Below, in pieces: positions 41,865-50,878 of a stretch of DNA of 64,000 nucleotides. Position 1 is the stretch's first letter. Each line of letters begins with the position of its first letter. This stretch comes from Firm-04 sp964463355. Its GTDB lineage: Bacteria > Bacillota > Clostridia > Oscillospirales > Ruminococcaceae. The notes beneath the pieces were generated by a model, which did no database searches, had not been told where the DNA came from, and worked only from the letters and a program-made list of their open reading frames with translations. The stretch is from the NCBI GenBank assembly GCA_964463355.1, contig CAYXBP010000004.1, positions 62,001-126,000 of the forward strand, in the 5' to 3' direction. The translations under genes and the position numbers were made by a program.

Positions 41865-42818
41865 ATGCAAAAGCGATCTGCTACTAAGACGATCAGTCGC
41901 TGTTCCCTGAATCTGTTGATTTTTTTGCTGGTTTTCACTTTTTTGCCTCTATTGTTTAGCTTTCTTTTCAGGCAAATCACACATACAGACACACTCACCA
42001 ACAATGCAGGATTGTTTTGCAATTATCTTGCGATGTATGGTGTCGCTTTTCCTGTGTATTTGTTGATGAGCAAGCCTATGGAAAAATCTCCACCTGAAAA
42101 ACACTCAATGTCTGTCGGAAGCTTTCTCCTCTGCATCATGATCTGCATCGCATTGATGATTGTAGGCAACCTGGTCGGAAATGTGATTAATATTGTGCTA
42201 ACAACGCTTTTTTCGGATCTTCGCTCATTCACCCTGAATGACTACGTGTTCAATGATAGTCCATATTTCTTTATCGTGCTAGCGGTCATCTGCGCTCCGA
42301 TCATTGAAGAGATCCTCCTGCGAAAAGTCTTTATCGACCGCGTGCGAAAGTTTGGTGACGGTTGGGCAATTCTCCTTTCAGGATTGCTGTTTGGTTTGCT
42401 GCATGGCAATTTTACACAATTTTTCTATGCCGCACTGCTGGGCACATTTCTTGCATTTGTGTATGTTAAAACTGGTAAGCTGCAATATACCATTGCTATG
42501 CATATGATACTCAATTTTATTGGATCTGCCCTGCCTTTGCTGTTGCTACGTAATGTGGATACCTCCATACTTTTCTCGGAGAATGTCACAGATACAGAAA
42601 TCCTTGCGATGTTGCCCGACCTGATTCCCTTGCTGTTCTTTGTTTGCATTGAGTACCTGATTGCATTTGCAGGAGTCATCCTACTATGTTGCTCGTTCCG
42701 CCGTTTTGAATTGGATCCACCTATGGAAAAGACTCCCGCAAGCCAGGTTTTCCGTAGCATTCCACTGTGGCTCTTTGTTGTTATCAGCCTTGTAACTTTT
42801 ATCATCTCCATGATGTAA
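41865..42818 (+). CDS. CPBP family intramembrane metalloprotease
   Basis: Polytopic membrane protein of the CAAX-protease/bacteriocin-processing (CPBP, Abi) family. The three active-site motifs are visible: EEILLRK (~147), FGLLHGN (~178) and HMILNF (~217). About eight membrane helices are expected; 317 aa. ATG 41865 follows GGAGATGG by several bases. It lies directly downstream of the repeat-protein terminator and has a TATAAT at 41796 that could be its -10, without a good -35. Family members process peptides, mature bacteriocins or act in signalling; nothing nearby shows the substrate. Confidence 0.9.
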   Translation: MQKRSATKTISRCSLNLLIFLLVFTFLPLLFSFLFRQITHTDTLTNNAGLFCNYLAMYGVAFPVYLLMSKPMEKSPPEKHSMSVGSFLLCIMICIALMIVGNLVGNVINIVLTTLFSDLRSFTLNDYVFNDSPYFFIVLAVICAPIIEEILLRKVFIDRVRKFGDGWAILLSGLLFGLLHGNFTQFFYAALLGTFLAFVYVKTGKLQYTIAMHMILNFIGSALPLLLLRNVDTSILFSENVTDTEILAMLPDLIPLLFFVCIEYLIAFAGVILLCCSFRRFELDPPMEKTPASQVFRSIPLWLFVVISLVTFIISMM

Positions 42819-42833
42819 TTGTACAAAAACATC

Positions 42834-42862
42834 TTGACATTTTTAGAAAGAAATAGTATAAT
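42834..42862 (+). promoter_or_regulatory. Promoter of the 125-aa unknown gene
   Basis: TTGACA (42834-42839), 17 bases, TATAAT (42857-42862): a perfect consensus pair immediately after the CPBP gene. The transcript would start near 42869. Confidence 0.88.
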
Positions 42863-42919
42863 ATACCTATCGTGAATTATGGCTCAGAAAACATTATTCG
42901 ATTAATGGAGGGTATCAAA

Positions 42920-43297
42920 ATGCTTTTCGGTTCTACTACTGCCAGAAACACTGTTCTTGCTGGTGATTATGCCGGATGCCGTGTGTTTCGTATGTCCGCA
43001 ACTTGCGCGTATATTTCAGGTACTATGAAAAAGATGGACGATGTCCGCTTAAGTTCCGAAGAAGTTGCCAGTTATGAACTGCTCACGGAGGAAATGATCC
43101 GTTCGGGCAACTCATTGCTGCTGACTGATTCCCTTGACCCTGGCTGCCTGACTTCCCTTCGGCTGAATGCCACACCACAAAAGCAGGCAAAGGGCATTTA
43201 TACGCTTGCGTTCAAATTCAATGACGGCAAGCGCGCATTGATTGAGGTGGATGAAAAAATCTACACGACCATTGTGCGCAGAATACCAGCAAAGTGA
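42920..43297 (+). CDS. Unknown 125-aa cytoplasmic protein
   Basis: I do not recognise the family. The product has no signal peptide or membrane helix, is mixed alpha/beta in pattern, and has a distinctive C-terminal strand pair, YTLAFKFNDGKRALIEVDEKIY. ATG 42920 is chosen because GGAGGG lies seven bases before it; the GTG at 42872 would be almost at the predicted transcription start. It has a consensus promoter of its own, suggesting steady expression. Nothing in the neighbours (CPBP protease upstream, GH5 downstream) indicates a role. Confidence 0.75.
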   Translation: MLFGSTTARNTVLAGDYAGCRVFRMSATCAYISGTMKKMDDVRLSSEEVASYELLTEEMIRSGNSLLLTDSLDPGCLTSLRLNATPQKQAKGIYTLAFKFNDGKRALIEVDEKIYTTIVRRIPAK

Positions 43298-43342
43298 CAA
43301 CAATGAAAAATTTGCATTTAGCTTAGTGAAAGGCAGTCGTTT

Positions 43343-43371
43343 TTGCTTAGGTATCCTTATCACAGTAGAAT
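43343..43371 (+). promoter_or_regulatory. Probable promoter of the cytosolic GH5 gene
   Basis: TTGCTT (43343-43348), 17-base spacer, TAGAAT (43366-43371), 27 bases before the GH5 start codon. Confidence 0.6.
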
Positions 43372-43397
43372 TGGAACGACAGAAAGGCGGAAATCTT

Positions 43398-44345
43398 ATG
43401 CTGAAAAATATAGGCTTTTACAGAGGCATCAATTTAGGTGGATGGCTGTCCCAATGTGATTACAGCGATGACAGACTGAACTATTTCATTACTGAACCCG
43501 ACTTTGCGAAAATTGCTTCATGGGGACTTGATCATGTTAGAATCCCGATTGATTATAACATTCTAGAAAATGAGGACGGCAGCTTCAAGGAAAGCGGCTT
43601 TGTAAGAATCGACTGGGCACTGGATATGTGCCGCAAGTATGGGCTGAATACAGTGCTTGATCTGCACAAGACAGCTGGCTATTCTTTTGACAGCTATGGC
43701 GAAAGCGAATCTGGTTTCTTTGACAACGAGGAGCTTCAGGAACGTTTTTATCATCTGTGGGAGGAAATCGCAAGACATTACGGACAGTATTCTGAAACCA
43801 TTGTGTTTGAACTGCTCAATGAGGTAACGGACAAGGGCTATATCGACGCATGGAACAGAATTTCAAACGAGTGCATCAGAAGAATCAGAACCATTGCAGC
43901 CGATACCATCATTCTTGTGGGAAGCTATGACAATAACAGCGCGCCAGCAGTTCCTGCTCTTGCCGCACCCTATGATAACAAGGTTGTTTACAACTTTCAC
44001 TGCTATGAACCACTGAAATTTACACATCAGGGTGCGTACTGGACGGATGCGATCAAGCCTGAGGAGCGTATCCGCTTTGACGAGAGCGGTATCACCGAGG
44101 AATTTTTCGAGGAGTTGTTTGCGCCAGCAATCGAAGCAGCAAAGAAGAATCACACCTCGCTTTACTGCGGAGAATTTGGCGTGATTGATGTGGTATCTCC
44201 AGAGGATACAGTGAAGTGGTTCAGAACGATCAATAGCGTGTTTGAGAAGCACGGTATTGCAAGATGTGTGTGGAGTTATAAGGAAATGGACTTCGGCATT
44301 TCGGACGCCCGTCTTGATAGGGTTCGGGAAGAGTTGATTCCTTAG
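43398..44345 (+). CDS. GH5 family glycoside hydrolase without signal peptide
   Basis: Retaining beta-glycosidase of family 5 (cellulase, mannanase or exo-glucanase type). The N-terminal GINLGGWL block, the VRIPID strand, the acid/base Glu in FELLNEV (~142) and the nucleophile in YCGEFG (~259) are all present, along with HCYEP and a C-terminal VWSYKEMDFG. 315 aa is a bare catalytic domain. No signal peptide, so it probably acts on oligosaccharides in the cytosol. ATG 43398 follows AAAGGCGG. Arginine codons are unusual here: 11 of 18 are AGA, while most neighbours use CGT/CGC, hinting at a different origin. It converges on an AraC regulator gene. Confidence 0.92.
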   Translation: MLKNIGFYRGINLGGWLSQCDYSDDRLNYFITEPDFAKIASWGLDHVRIPIDYNILENEDGSFKESGFVRIDWALDMCRKYGLNTVLDLHKTAGYSFDSYGESESGFFDNEELQERFYHLWEEIARHYGQYSETIVFELLNEVTDKGYIDAWNRISNECIRRIRTIAADTIILVGSYDNNSAPAVPALAAPYDNKVVYNFHCYEPLKFTHQGAYWTDAIKPEERIRFDESGITEEFFEELFAPAIEAAKKNHTSLYCGEFGVIDVVSPEDTVKWFRTINSVFEKHGIARCVWSYKEMDFGISDARLDRVREELIP

Positions 44346-44449
44346 TATTTCATATTCGTTCTCCTACGCAAATTCCCACGAATCCGACAGATTATCATCT
44401 CACACTTAGGCTTTGCGGTGTTCATAAGCTGCCTGGGCACTCCCATATA

Positions 44450-45472
44450 TCAATCTGATTTCCGATATGCTGACGGCGAAACCCCATACTCCTTCTGAAA
44501 AGCCCGAATGAAATTCTCACTGTCGGTATATCCAACTGCCTCGCTGATGCTTGCAATGCTCAGCGAGGTATTTTTCAGCAGCTCCTTCGCCTTTCTGAAA
44601 CGGAATCGTTTGTGCAGCTGTGAGAAATTCTGTCCTGTGGCTTTTTTCACATAGGCAGAACAATAAGACGGCGTAAAGCCAAGCTGCTTTGCAAGCTCTG
44701 TCAGCGATGCAGTGCGGTATTCTGTGAGAAAATAGCGGTAGATTCTTGCGGCGTCACTGCTGTGAACAGATTCTGACTGGGCTGCATACATATTTCCATA
44801 TCGCACAAGACGGTACAGAAACACCTGCATCATACTGCTGATAATCTCCTCCGAATAGCTTTCATTTTCAAGCTGTTCACGGAACATCTCCAATATCAGG
44901 CTGTGCAGCGTATGTTCATCCCCGATGTGAAACATCAGGAATGGCGTATGTTCCTTTGCAAAAATGCCGTTTACAAAGAACTCCGACACGATGTTCTCAC
45001 CCTTCAGCAGTGATGGATAATATTCCTCCAGCGTGCTTTTTTGCACAAGAATATTCAACACCACGCTGTCATCGAATACACCGATAGAATGATAGACCTT
45101 TGGCGCAACGATACAAAAGCAACCCTGTTCCATACGAACAATTTCACCCGAAATCATATGGCTGCACGAACCGCTTAGCACATAGATCAGTTCGAAATAA
45201 GAATGGCTATGCAGGAATTCCGGCGTGTATCGGTTGTGCTTTGACAGACAAATATGCTGCTTGCCCTTGCTGGCAAAGATGCCTTCGCCCATATCGAAGG
45301 GGCAAAGAAAATCATCATTTATTTCTGGTGTCAGAAGTCCCCGCCTGCTAATCTCATCGCGCCCGATATGTTCAATCAGCGCAAGTCTTTCTTGTTCATC
45401 AGAACAATTGTAGTACTCCTTGTAATATAATTCATCCGCATTATATTGTGAAAGCCGTTCCAGAATACTCAC
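44450..45472 (-). CDS. AraC-family regulator with cupin sensor
   Basis: Transcription factor with an N-terminal cupin-type sugar-sensing region (FLHSHSYFELIYVLSG motif at ~90) and C-terminal double helix-turn-helix (LTELAKQLGFTPSYCSAYVKK, then SIASISEAVGYTDSENFIRAFQKEYGVSPSAYRK in two parts). About 340 aa. The start is placed at GTG 45472, eight bases after GAGG; GTG 45481 is possible, and an ATG at 45508 is upstream of the -10 box at 45491-45496. It is divergent from the dockerin GH5 gene and convergent with the cytosolic GH5, so it probably controls one or both. Confidence 0.88.
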   Translation of the reverse strand: MSILERLSQYNADELYYKEYYNCSDEQERLALIEHIGRDEISRRGLLTPEINDDFLCPFDMGEGIFASKGKQHICLSKHNRYTPEFLHSHSYFELIYVLSGSCSHMISGEIVRMEQGCFCIVAPKVYHSIGVFDDSVVLNILVQKSTLEEYYPSLLKGENIVSEFFVNGIFAKEHTPFLMFHIGDEHTLHSLILEMFREQLENESYSEEIISSMMQVFLYRLVRYGNMYAAQSESVHSSDAARIYRYFLTEYRTASLTELAKQLGFTPSYCSAYVKKATGQNFSQLHKRFRFRKAKELLKNTSLSIASISEAVGYTDSENFIRAFQKEYGVSPSAYRKSD

Positions 45473-45490
45473 ATACTTCACCTCACTCCG

Positions 45491-45571
45491 ATTATACCAT
45501 AGAATCATAAAAAATGATAGTGTTTTCCGATAAAAATCACCCTTTTGTTTTTTATGGCGATGGTGTATAAT
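45491..45571. promoter_or_regulatory. Divergent promoter region, AraC and dockerin GH5
   Basis: Minus-strand -10 TATAAT at 45496-45491 (for araC; -35 TATCAT is weak) and plus-strand -10 TATAAT at 45566-45571 (for GH5; -35 TTTTGT at 45543-45548 is weak). An inverted repeat ATCAT-AAAAA-ATGAT (45504-45518) overlaps the araC -35. Weak -35 boxes fit activator-dependent promoters. Confidence 0.6.
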
Positions 45572-45603
45572 AAAAGCACGATACTTTCAGGAGCGTGATG
45601 TTT

Positions 45604-47361
45604 ATGAAGAAATTCGGACGTTTTTTTGCGGCAGTGACAGCTTCTCTGATGTGTATGACAGGTCTTTCACTTGGAACGATTTCTGCTGAAGAAGCTGAGA
45701 AAACTGTCCTCTTTTCGGGAACTGCAACTAAAGAGTTCACCGCATGGGATGAATGGGACAAGGCAGTGGGGCTTGGCAACAACGAATTTGATGTGAATAA
45801 TTTTGCAGAACCGTTCACCATGACAGTGGACTACGAAAGCACGGGGAATCCAGTGCTGGTGTTCTTTTCGTGGACGGGCGGACCGTCGTGGTGTCAGATG
45901 AACCCGACCTACACCGCAAACGGTACTGCCTACTATACTTATGACACGATATGTGAGAATTACGGCGATGATTTTTCTCTCCTCAATGGTATCAACGTCA
46001 TGCCTGGCGGTGCTAATTTGACGGTTACTGAAGTTGCATTTTTCTATGAGGGGGCGCAGGAGGAGATCGCAGTGAAATATACAGGATTTGCAGGAGAAAT
46101 CGTGAATGATATCAATGCAGGCTGGAATCTTGGCAATACGCTTGATTCCTTCGGTGACTGGATTTACGATTATGCAAAGGGCACTCCATCTGATTTTGAA
46201 AAATCATGGGGAAATCCCATTACCACAAAGTCAATGATCGATGATGTGAAAGCTGCTGGATTCAATGCAGTTCGTATTCCTGTTACATGGACACAGCATA
46301 TTGATGATGCAAACAGCTATGCCATTGATAAAGCATGGATGGATCGTGTGCAGGAGATTGTGGATTATGTCATTTGCAATGATATGTACTGCATTCTGAA
46401 TGTGCATCACGATGTCGGCGGCAACAGTTGGCTGAAAGCATCGGAGAATAATATTGCGAAAAATGGTGATAAATTCAAGGCTGTCTGGACACAGATTGCC
46501 ACTCGTTTTGAAGGTTATGACAGCAAGCTGATGTTCGAGGGCTTCAATGAAATTCTTGACGAAAGCAACAACTGGGGCTATCCAGGAACCGCGGCTACCT
46601 CTGCGGTGAATACACTCAACCAAATGTTTGTGGATACGGTTCGTGCAACAGGTAGCAATAATGCAGAAAGAGTGTTGATCGTCAACACCTATGCGGCGGG
46701 CACAAACGGTTCTTCACAGGACGATTTTGTTGTTCCGACAGATACTGCTGAAAACAGTCTGATCGTGGAGATGCACTACTACGATCCTGGTGCATACTGC
46801 GGTGAGATCTCAGCTGACGGTAATACCCAGAGTGTCTGGACGGATGGCGGCGGCAAATCTGCTATGGACGGTATGCTCTACAATGTATACACCCATTTTA
46901 CAAGCAAGGGAATCCCCGTCATTCTCGGTGAATTTGGTGCGCACAACAAGGACAATGAGAGCGACCGTGCGGACTATGCAGGTTATCTTGTAGAGAATGC
47001 AAGAAAGTACGGTATCAAGTGCTTTTGGTGGGACGCTGGAGGCAAAGTCGAAGCTGACTCGGAGTTCGGCTACTACAAGGGCATGGCACTCTATGACCGT
47101 TATAACGGCGAGTGGGTTTTCCCTGAAATCGTTAGGGCGATTACGGGTGTGGATGTCACTGTGACTTCTCCCGTTGTTGAAGGTGATGTTAACGCTGACG
47201 GAAAACTGACTGTTGCCGATGTAGTCGCGCTCCAGAAATGGCTGCTTGCTGTGCTAGATGCACACCTCGCAAACTGGAAAGCTGCTGATCTGTGCGAGGA
47301 TAACAAGCTGGATGCGGTTGATCTTTCTTTGGTAAAGCGTAGACTTCTGAATAATTACTGA
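45604..47361 (+). CDS. Secreted GH5 endoglucanase-type enzyme with type I dockerin
   Basis: Cellulosome component. Signal peptide (~1-28, cut after TISA), a beta-rich N-terminal module (~30-145, probably carbohydrate-binding but not identified), a GH5 domain (~150-520, closest in pattern to the GH5_4 endoglucanase/xyloglucanase group) with acid/base Glu in GFNEIL (~316) and nucleophile in LGEFGA (~443), and a C-terminal dockerin (~523-585). The first calcium loop is GDVNADGKLTVAD; the second, ADLCEDNKLDAVD, has Cys at loop position 3. ATG 45604 follows AGGAG; ATG 45598 is too close to it. 585 aa. Regulated probably by the divergent AraC protein. Confidence 0.95.
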   Translation: MKKFGRFFAAVTASLMCMTGLSLGTISAEEAEKTVLFSGTATKEFTAWDEWDKAVGLGNNEFDVNNFAEPFTMTVDYESTGNPVLVFFSWTGGPSWCQMNPTYTANGTAYYTYDTICENYGDDFSLLNGINVMPGGANLTVTEVAFFYEGAQEEIAVKYTGFAGEIVNDINAGWNLGNTLDSFGDWIYDYAKGTPSDFEKSWGNPITTKSMIDDVKAAGFNAVRIPVTWTQHIDDANSYAIDKAWMDRVQEIVDYVICNDMYCILNVHHDVGGNSWLKASENNIAKNGDKFKAVWTQIATRFEGYDSKLMFEGFNEILDESNNWGYPGTAATSAVNTLNQMFVDTVRATGSNNAERVLIVNTYAAGTNGSSQDDFVVPTDTAENSLIVEMHYYDPGAYCGEISADGNTQSVWTDGGGKSAMDGMLYNVYTHFTSKGIPVILGEFGAHNKDNESDRADYAGYLVENARKYGIKCFWWDAGGKVEADSEFGYYKGMALYDRYNGEWVFPEIVRAITGVDVTVTSPVVEGDVNADGKLTVADVVALQKWLLAVLDAHLANWKAADLCEDNKLDAVDLSLVKRRLLNNY

Positions 47362-47370
47362 ATATTGAAC

Positions 47371-47404
47371 AAAGAGCTTTCATTTGATATGAAAGCTCTT
47401 TTTA
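47371..47404 (+). terminator. Terminator of the dockerin GH5 gene
   Basis: Perfect 12-bp stem AAAGAGCTTTCA (47371-47382) with TGAAAGCTCTTT (47390-47401), followed by T residues, nine bases after the stop codon. Confidence 0.9.
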
Positions 47405-47497
47405 TGGCGACAGACCATATCATTACAACACCGTGGAACGTGGTCGAAATCTGACAAAAAGTTCGATTTGTCGGGCTTTACATAGTTTTCAAAAGAT

Positions 47498-47526
47498 TTG
47501 ATAGTGTCAAATAATTGCTTTATAAT
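47498..47526 (+). promoter_or_regulatory. Promoter upstream of the decayed Fe-S gene
   Basis: TTGATA (47498-47503), 17-base spacer, TATAAT (47521-47526), about 50 bases before the ATG at 47578. Confidence 0.75.
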
Positions 47527-47577
47527 ACATTCATGAATGATCATCAATAAGTCGCCGAATATGAAAGGGGTAATTAC

Positions 47578-48108
47578 ATGATTGTAGAATCAATAAAGAA
47601 TATTTACAAATCAATTCTTTCCATTATGCTGTTGCGCGGTTATGCTTGTTGGACAGCTATGGTGCTGGATTTCCTGCCCTATAAAGCCCCTTTCGAGCCA
47701 AGAAAGAAACTGGGATGGATCAGGTATGTTACATTTTCTGTTTCATTAGCTTTTGTTGGTTTGTTGTTTCTGTTAAATGCCCGAAACATAGAGAGAATTA
47801 TGTTTTGGGCTTTCCTTATAGGCAATCTTCTGTCTTAAGCTGCTGGCATCTTTCTTGCGTACGCTTTCAAAGATAACCGAGCGTTTTGTAAATATATCTG
47901 CCCGATCACAGTTTTCTTAAAGCCAATGAGTTACTATTCGCTGTTTCGGGTAAAGTGTGACAAAGAAAAATGTGTTTCATGCGGTAAATGTAAAAAGATT
48001 TGCTCGATGAATGTGGATGTGACAAATAATTCACGGAGAAGAGAAAATGGTACAGAGTGCATTCTTTGTATGGAATACGTGAAAAACTGTCCCAAAAACG
48101 CCCTCTAA
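47578..48108 (+). pseudogene. 4Fe-4S binding membrane protein, broken by an in-frame stop
   Basis: ATG 47578 (GAAAGGGG upstream) opens an 86-codon frame with two hydrophobic segments that stops at TAA 47836-47838. The same frame continues without another stop to 48108 and there encodes YICPITVFLK, then a ferredoxin motif CVSCGKCKKIC. The second ferredoxin motif is damaged: CILCMEYVKNCP has Tyr (TAC) where the third Cys is expected. The pieces read together resemble NapH/NosR-like polyferredoxin membrane proteins, but with a short N-terminus. I infer a decaying gene; two separate small genes or a sequencing error at 47837 are alternatives. Confidence 0.75.
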
Positions 48109-48141
48109 ATTCTGATTGATCGAATTCTTTCCATATCTCAA

Positions 48142-48168
48142 CCGCACCCGTCCGCAGGGTGCGGCTTT
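48142..48168 (+). terminator. Terminator after the Fe-S pseudogene
   Basis: CCGCACCC (48142-48149) pairs with GGGTGCGG (48157-48164), followed by CTTTTCTG. Confidence 0.75.
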
Positions 48169-48179
48169 TCTGTACACAC

Positions 48180-48218
48180 AAAACCCCTCCCAAACTCATT
48201 GAGTCAGGGAGGGGTTTT
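48180..48218 (-). terminator. Terminator of ppdK, possibly bidirectional
   Basis: Perfect 12-bp stem AAAACCCCTCCC (48180-48191) with GGGAGGGGTTTT (48207-48218), plus an inner ACTC/GAGT pairing in the loop. It lies 30 bases past the ppdK stop and has T-runs on both strands. Confidence 0.85.
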
Positions 48219-48247
48219 ATTACATTACAGGATTACCTGCCAACAAC

Positions 48248-50878
48248 TTAGTTCTGGTCAGCGATAGCAGCCTGTGCAGCAGCCAGACGAGCGATCGGGA
48301 CGCGGAAAGGAGAGCAGGAAACATAGGTCAGACCCAGCTTATGGCAGAACTCAACAGAAGTTGGATCGCCACCATGCTCGCCGCAGATACCGATATGCAT
48401 ATCGGGGCGGACTGCCTTACCCATCTTGATGGCCATATCCATCAACTTACCAACGCCGTTCTGATCCAGACGTGCAAAGGGATCATTCTCAAAGATCTTT
48501 GCATCATAGTAAGCGTTCAGGAACTTACCAGCATCGTCACGGGAGAAGCCATAGGTCATCTGAGTCAAATCATTGGTACCGAAGCAGAAGAACTCAGCCT
48601 CGCTTGCGATTTCATCAGCAGTCAGGCATGCTCTCGGAATCTCCACCATGGTACCGACTTCGTACTTCAGGTCAATACCAGCAGCTGCAATCACAGCATC
48701 AGCGGTTTCAACAACGACCTTCTTAACGAATTTCAGCTCCTTAATCTCGCCAACCAGCGGGATCATGATCTCAGGAACAATCGTCCAATCGGGATGTGCC
48801 TTCTTCACATTAATTGCAGCCTTGATTACAGCCTTGGTCTGCATTGCAGCGATTTCGGGGTAGGTAACTGCCAGACGGCAGCCACGGTGACCCATCATGG
48901 GGTTGAATTCGTGCAGAGAAGCGATGATTGCCTTAATGGTTTCCACAGACTTACCCTGCGCTGCTGCCAAAGCAGCAATGTCAGCTTCCTCGGTAGGAAC
49001 AAACTCGTGGAGAGGAGGATCCAAGAAACGGATGGTAACAGGGCAGCCTTCCAGAGCCTCGTACAGAGCCTCGAAGTCAGCCTGCTGCATGGGCTCGATC
49101 TTTGCCAGAGCAGCTTCACGCTCCTCAACGGTATCAGAGCAGATCATCTCACGGAAAGCAGCGATTCTTTCAGGATCAAAGAACATATGCTCAGTACGGC
49201 ACAGACCAATACCCTCAGCACCCAGCTCTCTTGCCTTCTTTGCGTCAGCAGGAGTATCAGCATTGGTACGAACCTTCAGTACGCGATACTTATCAGCCCA
49301 TGCCATGATTCTGCCGAACTCGCCTGCAATCTGAGCATCCATGGTATCAATAACGCCATCGTAGATATTACCAGTAGAACCGTCAATGGAGATCCAATCG
49401 CCCTCGGCGAAGGTTTTGCCGCCCAGTGTAAACTTCTTATTCTCCTCGTCCATCACGATTGCGGAACAACCAGAAACGCAGCACGTACCCATACCACGAG
49501 CAACTACGGCTGCGTGAGATGTCATACCGCCACGAACGGTCAGAATACCCTGAGAGGACTTCATGCCAGTGATATCTTCCGGAGAGGTTTCCAAACGCAC
49601 CAGAACAACCTTTTCGCCCTTGTTTGCCCAATCCTCAGCTGTCTCAGCAGTAAACACGATACGACCACAAGCAGCACCAGGAGAAGCACCCAGACCCTTA
49701 CCCATAGGAGTAGCAGCCTTCAGAGCCTTCTGATCAAACTGCGGGTGAAGCAGTGTATCGAGGTTTCTGGGATCGATCATTGCAACGGCTTCCTGCTCGG
49801 TTCTCATGCCCTCATCAACCAAGTCGCAAGCGATCTTCAGAGCAGCCTGAGCCGTTCTCTTACCGTTACGGGTCTGCAACATATACAGCTTACCATGCTC
49901 AACGGTGAACTCCATATCCTGCATATCGCGGTAATGCTTCTCCAGTGTCTGGCAAACATCCTGGAACTGTGCAAATGCCTCCGGGAACTTATCAGCCATC
50001 TCAGCGATAGGCATAGGCGTACGAACACCTGCAACAACGTCCTCGCCCTGTGCATTGGTCAGGAACTCACCCATCAGCTTCTTCTCACCAGTAGCGGGAT
50101 CACGAGTGAAAGCAACACCGGTACCACAGTCATCGCCCATGTTACCGAAAGCCATCATCTGCACGTTAACGGCGGTACCCCAGCTATAAGGAATATCGTT
50201 ATCACGACGATAAACGTTTGCACGGGGGTTGTCCCAGCTGCGGAACACAGCCTTGACAGCACCCATCAACTGCTCCTTGGGGTCGGTGGGGAAATCAACA
50301 CCGATCTTTGCCTTATACTCAGCCTTGAACTGGCTTGCCAACTCCTTGAGGTCGTTAGCGTCCAACTCAACATCCTGTGTAACGCCCTTCGCAGCCTTCA
50401 TCTTGTCGATAAGCTCTTCGAAGTACTTCTTACCGACTTCCATAACAACATCGGAATACATCTGGATGAAACGGCGGTAGCAGTCCCAAGCCCAACGGGG
50501 GTTATTGGAAGCCTCAGCCATATAGTTTACAACATCCTCGTTCAGACCAAGGTTCAGGATGGTATCCATCATGCCAGGCATGGAAGCACGAGCGCCAGAA
50601 CGAACAGAAACCAACAGGGGGTTGGTCTTGTCACCGAACTTCTTGCCAGTGACCTCTTCCATCTTTACGATGTACTCGTTGATCTGATTCTGAATCTCCT
50701 CATTGATCTGTCTGCCGTCCTCATAGTACTGGGTGCAGGCCTCGGTAGTAATGGTGAAGCCCTGCGGAACAGGCAGCCCCATGTTGGTCATTTCGGCAAG
50801 GTTTGCTCCCTTACCGCCGAGCAGCTCACGCATGGAAGCGTCGCCCTCAGAGAACAGGTAAACGAATTTTTTGCTCAT
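48248..50878 (-). CDS. ppdK: Pyruvate, phosphate dikinase
   Basis: Interconverts pyruvate, ATP and phosphate with phosphoenolpyruvate, AMP and pyrophosphate; in anaerobes it often works in glycolysis with PPi-linked steps. The ATP-grasp domain (~1-340), the swivelling His domain with GGMTSHAAVVARGMG (catalytic His ~455) and the C-terminal PEP barrel with FGTNDLTQMTYGFSRDD and GICGEHGGDP (Cys ~830) are complete. 876 aa is standard. ATG 50878 follows GGAGG. Codon use is strongly biased, as in highly expressed genes, and this creates a long meaningless open frame on the other strand. Single gene. Confidence 0.97.
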   Translation of the reverse strand: MSKKFVYLFSEGDASMRELLGGKGANLAEMTNMGLPVPQGFTITTEACTQYYEDGRQINEEIQNQINEYIVKMEEVTGKKFGDKTNPLLVSVRSGARASMPGMMDTILNLGLNEDVVNYMAEASNNPRWAWDCYRRFIQMYSDVVMEVGKKYFEELIDKMKAAKGVTQDVELDANDLKELASQFKAEYKAKIGVDFPTDPKEQLMGAVKAVFRSWDNPRANVYRRDNDIPYSWGTAVNVQMMAFGNMGDDCGTGVAFTRDPATGEKKLMGEFLTNAQGEDVVAGVRTPMPIAEMADKFPEAFAQFQDVCQTLEKHYRDMQDMEFTVEHGKLYMLQTRNGKRTAQAALKIACDLVDEGMRTEQEAVAMIDPRNLDTLLHPQFDQKALKAATPMGKGLGASPGAACGRIVFTAETAEDWANKGEKVVLVRLETSPEDITGMKSSQGILTVRGGMTSHAAVVARGMGTCCVSGCSAIVMDEENKKFTLGGKTFAEGDWISIDGSTGNIYDGVIDTMDAQIAGEFGRIMAWADKYRVLKVRTNADTPADAKKARELGAEGIGLCRTEHMFFDPERIAAFREMICSDTVEEREAALAKIEPMQQADFEALYEALEGCPVTIRFLDPPLHEFVPTEEADIAALAAAQGKSVETIKAIIASLHEFNPMMGHRGCRLAVTYPEIAAMQTKAVIKAAINVKKAHPDWTIVPEIMIPLVGEIKELKFVKKVVVETADAVIAAAGIDLKYEVGTMVEIPRACLTADEIASEAEFFCFGTNDLTQMTYGFSRDDAGKFLNAYYDAKIFENDPFARLDQNGVGKLMDMAIKMGKAVRPDMHIGICGEHGGDPTSVEFCHKLGLTYVSCSPFRVPIARLAAAQAAIADQN

